The translations under genes and the position numbers were made by a program. Positions 1 through 6,468 of a stretch of 6,468 nucleotides of DNA are shown one piece after another. A model generated the notes under the pieces. The model worked only from the letters and a program-made list of their open reading frames with translations, was not told the origin of the DNA and did no database searches. Source of the DNA: Terriglobia bacterium (GTDB lineage Bacteria > Acidobacteriota > Terriglobia > UBA7540); NCBI GenBank assembly GCA_022866195.1, contig JALHUF010000137.1, positions 1 to 6,468 of the forward strand. The letters run 5' to 3'. The first letter of the stretch is position 1, and each line of letters opens with the position of its first letter.

Positions 1-1006
1 GGATCCGCTTTCCGTCGGGCGTCCATACCGGATAAAGATCGTTGGCCGGGTGCTCGATCAGAGGGCTTTCGCGCTTCCCATCTGTCGAGAGGAGGAAGAT
101 GTCCCGACTTGGAGAGCCTTCGCTAGCTGGACAGTCATAGGCGATATAGCGGCCGTCCGGAGAGAAGGAGGTCTTCCCGGGGAATTGCCAGTCCAACGTT
201 TTTAGAACGCGGACCGAGCCATCCGCTACGGAAACCAACACGATTTGGTTGGTGCCGTCTTTCCTGGTGAAGGTCGCAAGGATATGTTTCCCGTCCGGCG
301 ACCACGTGGCGGGCTGGATCCATTCCACATCCGCATTGACGTAAAGTGTCGTCGGCTTGGAGCCATCGGACCCAATGAGGCGCAGGTCGTAGGAGTCATC
401 TTTGTTGGACCAAGCGTACGCGACCTGCTTGCCATCAGGCGACAGTGCAGAAAACTCGGCGAACTCCGAGGAGTCAGACCATGAACCCTTGTTCGTGAGG
501 CGGTGATTCGTCCCGGTTTCCAAATCGCGGATGGCCAGGTCACCCGTCTCCCAATCCGTAAACGAAAGGTAGCGCCCGTCAGAGGATACCGACCCCATAG
601 TATCCACGTCAGGCCCGGCCCAGATCCGCCGGGTTGCCATCCCCGATTCCCTGCCGGCGCCTGCGGGCTTGCGCAGGGCGGCGAGGCGAGTGCGGGCCTC
701 GGCGGCCGCCTCGTTCTGGTCGGCATAGTCCCTCAGGACGCGGTCGGAGGCCTTGCGCGCCTCGGTGTTACCCAGCTTCTCGTAGCACTGCCCCATCTGG
801 AGCAAGGCTTTCGCCGCTAGCGGGTGATCGCCGGCAAAGTCGCGCACGATGCGCTGGTAAAGCTGGATGGCCTCCTCGAGGTTGCCCTCCGTGCGCTCTT
901 TCACCAGCGCCTTCTGAAATAGGTCGTGACCGCTCTGCGCCGCGGAGAATCCCGCGCCCAGGGCCACGAGACATGCAATCGTGATGAGTACTGAAAACCT
1001 TTTCAT
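1..1006 (-). CDS. Secreted TPR and WD40-like (PD40/TolB-type) beta-propeller protein, 3' end outside window
   Basis: 335 codons are open from the ATG at 1006 to the window edge with no stop, so the C-terminus is missing. Residues 1-23 form a signal peptide (basic MKR, hydrophobic core, likely cleavage after SAA23), so the protein should act outside the cytoplasmic membrane. Residues about 27-111 are helical TPR-type repeats (GNLEEAIQLYQRIV, then a second unit with QMGQCYEKLG). From about 137 there are propeller strands with the PD40 signature S/T-x-DG-K/R: VSSDGRYLSF, LSPDGKQVAY, WSPDGKHILA, FSPDGRYIAY and WTPDGKRI, giving at least five blades. Such TPR-PD40 proteins are common in Acidobacteriota. 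Some full-length relatives carry more blades or a C-terminal enzyme domain, which cannot be judged here. No catalytic motif is visible, and the exact role is unknown. The gene lies 150 bases downstream of a response regulator on the same strand and has its own leader, so it is probably transcribed separately. Confidence 0.88.
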   Translation of the reverse strand, partial: MKRFSVLITIACLVALGAGFSAAQSGHDLFQKALVKERTEGNLEEAIQLYQRIVRDFAGDHPLAAKALLQMGQCYEKLGNTEARKASDRVLRDYADQNEAAAEARTRLAALRKPAGAGRESGMATRRIWAGPDVDTMGSVSSDGRYLSFTDWETGDLAIRDLETGTNHRLTNKGSWSDSSEFAEFSALSPDGKQVAYAWSNKDDSYDLRLIGSDGSKPTTLYVNADVEWIQPATWSPDGKHILATFTRKDGTNQIVLVSVADGSVRVLKTLDWQFPGKTSFSPDGRYIAYDCPASEGSPSRDIFLLSTDGKRESPLIEHPANDLYPVWTPDGKRI

Positions 1007-1013
1007 GACCGTT

Positions 1014-1019
1014 CTCCTC
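1014..1019 (-). promoter_or_regulatory. Ribosome binding site of the TPR/PD40 gene
   Basis: GAGGAG on the minus strand lies 7 bases before the ATG at 1006. Together with the signal peptide that begins at that ATG, it fixes the start codon. Confidence 0.7.
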
Positions 1020-1103
1020 GCCATGGTTTACTTGCTACGCCCGCAACCATAGCGTGGTGGGCGGCGGGGTGTGTCACAGGATGCTGTAAGGCCCGCAAGT
1101 TTG

Positions 1104-1120
1104 CTTCAATATTTCTTCAA
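1104..1120 (-). promoter_or_regulatory. Direct repeat TTGAAG-N5-TTGAAG upstream of the TPR/PD40 gene
   Basis: On the minus strand two perfect TTGAAG hexamers lie 11 bases apart, start to start, about 100 bases before the start codon. OmpR-family regulators typically bind tandem half-sites with this one-helical-turn period. Either hexamer could also act as a -35 box (TTGAAG against TTGACA), but no good -10 follows at the right distance. Its role as an operator is inference; the repeat itself is plain in the sequence. Confidence 0.35.
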
Positions 1121-1137
1121 GCTAACTGCGCAGCCGG

Positions 1138-1154
1138 CGTCATGGAAACGTCAG
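1138..1154 (-). promoter_or_regulatory. Candidate response-regulator site, copy near the TPR/PD40 gene
   Basis: The minus strand reads CTGACGTTTCCATGACG, with TGACG repeated at an 11-base period. Read on the plus strand it resembles a Pho box (GTCAT, A-rich spacer, GTCA). A 17-base match with 13 identical positions lies upstream of the histidine kinase at 3862-3878, in the same orientation relative to the gene. It starts only 2 bases past the response regulator stop codon and 132 bases upstream of the TPR/PD40 start. Binding is inferred, not shown. Confidence 0.4.
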
Positions 1155-1156
1155 CC

Positions 1157-1837
1157 TTAGGGCACGAATTTGTACCCCACGCCGTGGACGGTCAGCAGAA
1201 GGCGCGGCTGGGAGGGGTCGTCCTCGAGCTTTGCTCGGAGCAGCGAGATGTGATTGTCCACGGTGCGCGTGGTGGGATAGTTCTCGTAGCCCCAGACCTC
1301 GTTCAATAAATCATCACGTGTGACGACCTCGCCGGCGTGCGCGGCCAGCAACCGCAGCACCCCGAATTCCTTGCGCGCCATCTCCAGGGTCTTGCCGCCC
1401 TTCCGTGCCTCGTAGCTGCGGAAATTGACCACCACGTCGTCGAAGCGAAGCTCGTCCGGGAGCGGTCGCGGGGGATGGGCGCGGCGCAGCAGGGCGCGGA
1501 CGCGCGCCAGCAGTTCGCGCACGGAGAAGGGTTTGCTGACGTAGTCATCGGCGCCGAGGTCGAGACCCAGGACGCGGTCGCCTTCCTCGCCCCGCGCCGT
1601 CAGCATCAGGATGGGCGTGGTCAACCCTTCGCCGCGCACCTTGCGGCAGACTTCGTAGCCGCTCAGCTTGGGCAGCATCAGGTCCAGGATGACCAGCTCG
1701 GGTTTCTTCTCGTGAATCAGCCGGTAGGCAACTTCGCCATCGCTGGCGGTCAGCACCTCGTGAGACTCGAACCTCAGATTGTCCGCGAGGCCGCGCAGAA
1801 TGGCGGGATCGTCTTCCACCACGAGAATGCGGCTCAT
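1157..1837 (-). CDS. Response regulator, OmpR/PhoB family, DNA-binding
   Basis: This 226-residue protein has the usual length of the family. The receiver domain (about 1-118) has the acidic pocket E8-D9-D10, phosphoacceptor D52 in LVILDLMLP, the conserved T80, and K102 in the SKPF motif, so it should be phosphorylated normally. The winged-helix DNA-binding domain (about 128-226) contains the transactivation-loop region with VWGYENYPTTRTVDNHI and ends in the typical VHGVGYKFVP. It acts in the cytoplasm as a transcription factor, receiving phosphate from the kinase encoded just upstream. Its ATG overlaps the kinase TGA in the sequence ATGA, and GGAGGG lies 6 bases before the ATG inside the kinase gene, so translation is probably coupled. 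The fold resembles PhoB and PhoP regulators, but the signal cannot be named from sequence. Likely targets are its own operon and the TPR/PD40 gene, judged by shared upstream elements. Confidence 0.96.
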   Translation of the reverse strand: MSRILVVEDDPAILRGLADNLRFESHEVLTASDGEVAYRLIHEKKPELVILDLMLPKLSGYEVCRKVRGEGLTTPILMLTARGEEGDRVLGLDLGADDYVSKPFSVRELLARVRALLRRAHPPRPLPDELRFDDVVVNFRSYEARKGGKTLEMARKEFGVLRLLAAHAGEVVTRDDLLNEVWGYENYPTTRTVDNHISLLRAKLEDDPSQPRLLLTVHGVGYKFVP

Positions 1838-3804
1838 GCTGTGCCCTCCAAGGGCAGATGAACAGAGAAGGTGCTCCCTTTGCCCGGCTCACTCTGGACT
1901 TCCACGCGTCCTCCGTGCGCCCTGGCGATGTGCTGGACCAGCGTCAGCCCCAGGCCGGTTCCTGGGACCCGCTGGTTCTCGGCTGAGGGGACGCGGTAGA
2001 ACTTCTCGAAAATCCGCGACTGCTCAGCGGGGGGAACCCCCACGCCCTTGTCAGTCACCTGGATCACGGCGTGGCGGTCGTGTCTTTGAAGTTTCAGGTC
2101 GATCTCGCGCGATTCGCCCGAGTACTTCATCGCATTGGTTAAAAGGTTCAAGATGGCTTGTTCGATTGCGTCAGGATCAGCGCGGACCGTGGGCAGGGCG
2201 TCCTCAATGTCCACGCGTAGCCGGAAACCTTGCTGGGCCAAAGGATACTGCATGGTTCGGGCGGCGGCCTGCGCGACCTCAGCCAGGCAGGTGGGTTCGA
2301 GCCGGTAGATTTTCTTTCCCTGTTCGATCTTGGAGAAATCGAGCACGTTGTTCAGCAGCCGCGTAAGGCGCTCAGTCTCGTTGACGATGGTCTCCAGATA
2401 TTCCGCCTGTGTCTTTGGGTCGGTGGCGCGGCCCATGCCCAGCGTCTCGGCAAACATGCGGATGGCAGTCAGGGGTGTCTTTAGCTCGTGCGAGACGCTG
2501 GAAACGAATTGCGAGCGCATCTCCGCCAGCCGCACTTCACGCCGCACGTCGCGCCAGAGGAGATAAGCTGCGAACAGGGTGATGCTCAAGACCAGTAAGA
2601 GCGTAACGAGGTAGAAGGCGCGCTGAGGATTCCACTGCTTCGCCAGCGCGCTGGCGTCTTGTTCCGGGAACGACACCTTCAGGCCCGGGAAGTTTGCGCC
2701 CAAGGCTTCACCTTTTGCTGACGGGTCGCTGAGCAACTGAGCCTGGCTGGCAGAAGTGTTGGATAAAGTCTCCGCGTTGCGGAGAGATTCGAAGACGTCT
2801 TCCGCCCGCACCGCAATCACGATGGCAGGCAATCTGTTTGAAGGTGGGGCCACGCTGACGAGCCATGGGTCTTCTCCATCATAGGGGACCCACAACGGCT
2901 CGGCGTTCCCGGCAGGGCTGGTCGAGGCTCTTCCCAGACCTAGATTCGGGAAATCTCTTTGCAGCGCCAGCGCCTGCTCAACATAGCGGATATGAGCCCC
3001 TAGGGTCTGAAGCTCATCGTTGGCCGCAGCGGCAATGGCCGCAGGGGCCGAGTCGGCGAGCTTCAGGAGGATGTCTCGCAACAAATAGGCGACCGTCGGC
3101 GAGTACCCGTGCAGACTCCTGCTCTCCCTTTGAATGCGTTCCTGGACTGCTCGGTGGTCAGCTGCCGTTTTCAGTAAGCCGGAAGCAGCATAGAGGGACA
3201 GTGGGATGCCTTGCTCGTCGGTGACATCCCAGCCGACTGCCAAGATTTTTCGATAGTGGGCTGTGGCCTCTCGCTTCTCTCCGGACTTAGCGAGGGTCCG
3301 CGCCAGCAGGAGTCGCGCATGTGCGGCCTGAACGGAATTGCCCGCCGCCTGGAGGGCCTGGCCGTATAGCGCGGACGCTTTCGCGTAATCCCTTTTCCCG
3401 AACTCCTGCTGTTCGCCCTGTCGAACCTTTTCGGCGAATCCCGCCTGGTCTAACAGGCGACGCGCTTTCTCGCCGCTGGAGTCCGACTCCCAGGGGAGAA
3501 CCGGGCGGCCTTCTTCCACGCGTGCCACAAGGACGACGGAAGGATTCTCATAGGGCGCAGCCCGGGCACGTTCCTCCCTCGCAGCCAGGGCACCTGCTTC
3601 CTGGAACCTGATTCTTTCCAAGCGCGCCAGCAGTTGTTGGCGGATGTCGCTCGCGATCCGCCGCTTCTCGTCGGTAAGCCGCTTCTCGGCTAGCTCCCGC
3701 TCCTGACCGATCATGCGCACGCTGAGTACGACGAGCACCGAGCAGGGTAGGAGGACGGCCGCGAGAAAGAAGAGAATCTGGCGCCGGTGACTGTTGGAGG
3801 ACAT
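1834..3804 (-). CDS. Membrane sensor histidine kinase with a large TPR-containing extracytoplasmic domain
   Basis: This is a 656-residue, two-pass sensor kinase. A first membrane helix spans about 10-29 and a second about 397-417. The roughly 365 residues between them should lie outside the membrane, start with a charged coiled-coil-like helix (33-80), and include TPR-like repeats at about 133-190 (KRDYAKASALYGQAL, then KREATAHYRKIL). No HAMP domain is seen: about 15 residues link the second helix to the DHp helix. The DHp domain (about 430-495) has the H-box SHELKTP with phosphoacceptor H439. The ATPase domain (about 540-653) has the N-box NLLTNAMKYS (N553, N557), the G1 box DKGVG (585-589), the F-box FEKFYR, and the G2 box GTGLGL (615-620). 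All catalytic boxes are intact. An in-frame TGA two codons before the ATG at 3804 fixes that ATG as the most upstream possible start; its ribosome site is weak. It is co-transcribed with the regulator. The ligand is unknown; the TPR region suggests a protein or peptide partner. Confidence 0.95.
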   Translation of the reverse strand: MSSNSHRRQILFFLAAVLLPCSVLVVLSVRMIGQERELAEKRLTDEKRRIASDIRQQLLARLERIRFQEAGALAAREERARAAPYENPSVVLVARVEEGRPVLPWESDSSGEKARRLLDQAGFAEKVRQGEQQEFGKRDYAKASALYGQALQAAGNSVQAAHARLLLARTLAKSGEKREATAHYRKILAVGWDVTDEQGIPLSLYAASGLLKTAADHRAVQERIQRESRSLHGYSPTVAYLLRDILLKLADSAPAAIAAAANDELQTLGAHIRYVEQALALQRDFPNLGLGRASTSPAGNAEPLWVPYDGEDPWLVSVAPPSNRLPAIVIAVRAEDVFESLRNAETLSNTSASQAQLLSDPSAKGEALGANFPGLKVSFPEQDASALAKQWNPQRAFYLVTLLLVLSITLFAAYLLWRDVRREVRLAEMRSQFVSSVSHELKTPLTAIRMFAETLGMGRATDPKTQAEYLETIVNETERLTRLLNNVLDFSKIEQGKKIYRLEPTCLAEVAQAAARTMQYPLAQQGFRLRVDIEDALPTVRADPDAIEQAILNLLTNAMKYSGESREIDLKLQRHDRHAVIQVTDKGVGVPPAEQSRIFEKFYRVPSAENQRVPGTGLGLTLVQHIARAHGGRVEVQSEPGKGSTFSVHLPLEGTA

Positions 3805-3835
3805 GGCTCAGCCACTCATATCCGTGATCAAGCTA

Positions 3836-3841
3836 ATTCTA
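3836..3841 (-). promoter_or_regulatory. Possible -10 box of the kinase-regulator operon
   Basis: TAGAAT on the minus strand differs from TATAAT at one position and would start transcription about 25 bases before the kinase ATG. No good -35 box stands 16-18 bases upstream. That would fit an activator-dependent promoter, and the candidate regulator site at 3862-3878 ends 20 bases upstream of the hexamer. Confidence 0.3.
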
Positions 3842-3861
3842 GACCCTGGCGCGCGAGCATT

Positions 3862-3878
3862 CGTCATGGAGTTGTCTG
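3862..3878 (-). promoter_or_regulatory. Candidate response-regulator site, copy upstream of the kinase operon
   Basis: The minus strand reads CAGACAACTCCATGACG. It matches the element at 1138-1154 at 13 of 17 positions, including nine consecutive bases (TCCATGACG), in the same direction relative to the gene. The two half-sites (GAC-type) are 11 bases apart; the upstream one is less perfect than in the other copy. It sits 58-74 bases before the kinase start, a typical place for an activator, and suggests autoregulation. This is inference from sequence similarity. Confidence 0.4.
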
Positions 3879-4228
3879 AAAAAGGCCAAGAATCTTGGAG
3901 AATGGACGCTTTGTCCGCCAGAAGCGGGGCTGAAAGAGGAGATCTCCCTTGCCTGCTGCCTCGGGCTGGTAGGGCTGCCTGCTCGTCCATGTTTCGCATG
4001 GTGCCCTCCACCTCGGCCGGGACCGATCCTCATCGCCTTGAGGGGCTAGGCCGGCAACCTCTACTTTGTCCCTGCAAAGTTCGTGGCTGCGCGCAGTCCG
4101 AAGCCTTGAGTGCTTGCGTGAAAGGAAGACCGTTGGGCAGCCGCAGGGGCCTGCATCTACCGTCGTCGCCCATGTGTTTATTCCTCGATGAAGGTAAAAT
4201 GCCTGCGGACAGAGGTCAGAATCCTCGG
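3879..4228. other. Gene-free stretch between divergent transcription units
   Basis: No reading frame here has a convincing start, ribosome site or recognisable protein, and no tRNA or known riboswitch shape was seen. It contains, besides the palindrome at 3886-3898, small hairpin-capable sequences at 3987-4001 (CCATG/CATGG arms) and 4063-4080 (ACTTTG/CAAAGT arms), both without T-runs. A TAAAAT hexamer at 4195-4200 could be a -10 box for the dodecin gene, but its -35 partner is poor. Confidence 0.5.
3886..3898. repeat. Perfect 13-base palindrome CCAAGAATCTTGG
   Basis: Two 5-base arms flank a 3-base centre, 82-94 bases upstream of the kinase start and next to the candidate regulator site. It could be an operator for a dimeric regulator. 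A short palindrome like this can also occur by chance, and it has no T-run, so it is not a terminator. Confidence 0.3.
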
Positions 4229-4234
4229 AAGGAG
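4229..4234 (+). promoter_or_regulatory. Ribosome binding site of dodecin
   Basis: AAGGAG lies 10 bases before the ATG at 4245. It decides that start over an in-frame ATG at 4188, which would add 19 residues (basic, not dodecin-like) to a family that begins almost exactly at the later ATG. Confidence 0.7.
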
Positions 4235-4244
4235 ACGAATACAA

Positions 4245-6046
<1,802 letters not shown>

Positions 6047-6049
6047 TTA

Positions 6050-6065
6050 GCCACAGAGCCACAGA
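6050..6065 (+). repeat. Tandem octamer (GCCACAGA)2
   Basis: Two perfect copies of GCCACAGA begin 3 bases after the lyase stop, followed by purine-rich sequence with looser echoes (GGATATGG, AGGAAATACAGG). Similar CACAGAG-type tandem tracts recur between genes in several environmental bacterial genomes. The function is unknown and no terminator hairpin is seen here. Confidence 0.45.
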
Positions 6066-6144
6066 GGATATGGAGGAAATACAGGAAGCAAGGCGCCATA
6101 GATGGGCGAGGGCGCAGGGATCCGCTTCCGGATAAACGATGGCT

Positions 6145-6179
6145 GCCAACAGCCAACTGCTGACTGCCAACTGCTAGCT
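6145..6179 (+). repeat. Degenerate 7-base tandem repeat, unit GCCAACT
   Basis: Five successive heptamers are seen: GCCAACA, GCCAACT, GCTGACT, GCCAACT, GCTAGCT. They lie in the 152-base gap between two convergent genes. The period is the same as in the tract at 4567-4594 and the units end similarly (ACT), but the base composition differs. Units with GCCAACT and its near-complement AGTTGGC could form weak hairpins only by pairing with distant copies. Confidence 0.6.
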
Positions 6180-6198
6180 GTCTTCTGACTCCTTCCGT

Positions 6199-6468
6199 TC
6201 ACATAAACCACTTCTTCATCGCGTGTACGGCATCGCCGAACTCCTGCATGAACCGCATTTCCTCTTCGCTGAGTGGGCCTTGGCGGACGGCGGCGAGGTT
6301 TTCGTCGAACTCCCTCACGCTTCTCGGCGCGGTCAGGCAGACATGAACGTGGGGGTTGGAGAGGACGAAGCGGTAGCACATGGCGGCGGTTGGGATGCGC
6401 CCGTCCTTGGGCCAGCCGCGCGGCCGGCGCAGCAGGTACGTCCACCGGGTGGCCGTATGGTTGATTAC
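6199..6468 (-). CDS. Aldo/keto reductase, C-terminal part, 5' end outside window
   Basis: An open frame of 89 codons plus TGA enters from the right edge without a start, so it is the C-terminal end of a longer gene. The fragment begins VINHTATRWTYLLRRP, followed by GWPKDGRIPTAAMCYRFVLSNPHVHVCLTAP and SVREFDENLAAVRQGPLSEEEMRFM. This matches the end of aldo/keto reductase barrels: the last strand (VHVCLTAP), then the helix with the R/EN motif that helps bind NADP(H), then the GPLSEEE tail common to the family. The catalytic Asp-Tyr-Lys-His set lies outside the window, so substrate and activity cannot be judged. It converges with the lyase gene, and the two stop codons are 152 bases apart. A smaller ATG start at 6381 exists but would cut the domain, so the frame is read as continuing beyond the edge. 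Confidence 0.82.
   Translation of the reverse strand, partial: VINHTATRWTYLLRRPRGWPKDGRIPTAAMCYRFVLSNPHVHVCLTAPRSVREFDENLAAVRQGPLSEEEMRFMQEFGDAVHAMKKWFM

Noticed and set aside
1126..1133. CTGCGCAG palindrome downstream of the response regulator as a terminator
   Set aside because: The stem is only 4 base pairs with no loop and no T-run, so it cannot be called an intrinsic terminator.
3808..4011. A 67-codon minus-strand frame ending in TGA two codons before the kinase ATG and in the same frame
   Set aside because: It was considered as an N-terminal extension or leader peptide broken by a stop. It has no ribosome site, membrane segment or domain, and the kinase already begins with a proper membrane helix.
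4188..4244. A 19-residue N-terminal extension of dodecin from the ATG at 4188
   Set aside because: There is no ribosome site at that ATG, the extra residues are unlike dodecins, and AAGGAG is well placed before the later ATG at 4245.
6118..6140. GGATCCGCTT followed by CCGGATAAA, also present in the same order at 1-37
   Set aside because: The two parts are spaced differently and the left copy is coding sequence. With many 10-base pairs expected to match by chance in 6.5 kb, this is not good evidence for a repeat or a cloning artefact.
6047..6445. A 132-codon minus-strand frame over the convergent gap and the reductase fragment
   Set aside because: It is in a different frame from the clear aldo/keto reductase sequence and translates the tandem repeats.

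Overview
The window is GC-rich (around 60% by eye) and densely coded. It looks like a chromosomal piece of a soil or environmental bacterium, most likely an Acidobacteriota member. That placement is an inference from three things: a secreted TPR plus WD40-like (PD40) propeller protein of a type abundant in that phylum, a sensor kinase with an unusually large extracytoplasmic part, and short heptanucleotide repeats between genes. No rRNA, tRNA, CRISPR array, insertion sequence or phage gene was seen.

Left part (1-3804), all on the minus strand. A two-component operon reads from right to left: a membrane histidine kinase (1834-3804), then an OmpR/PhoB-type response regulator (1157-1837) whose start codon overlaps the kinase stop codon (ATGA). 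Downstream, after a 150-base gap, lies a secreted TPR/PD40 protein (1-1006) that runs off the left edge. The regions upstream of the kinase and of the TPR/PD40 gene share two short sequence blocks in the same order and orientation. One is a 17-base element matching at 13 positions and containing an 11-base-period direct repeat, as OmpR-family regulators use. This suggests that the regulator controls its own operon and the neighbouring secreted protein.

Middle part (3805-4654). A 440-base intergenic region separates the leftward kinase operon from the rightward genes. A dodecin gene (4245-4451, a small flavin-binding storage protein) follows. A second intergenic stretch (4452-4654) holds a pyrimidine-rich degenerate heptamer repeat and an extended -10 promoter.

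Right part (4655-6468). A complete PLP-dependent beta-eliminating lyase (4655-6046) has every residue checked that separates tyrosine phenol-lyase from tryptophanase in the tyrosine phenol-lyase state, so it should split tyrosine into phenol, pyruvate and ammonia. After a 152-base convergent gap with two more short tandem repeats, the C-terminal part of an aldo/keto reductase (6199-6468, minus strand) runs off the right edge.

The most interesting points are the possible local regulon of the TPR-sensor kinase, the tyrosine phenol-lyase outside its usual hosts, and the family of 7-base and 8-base repeats around it. No wholly new system is demonstrated.
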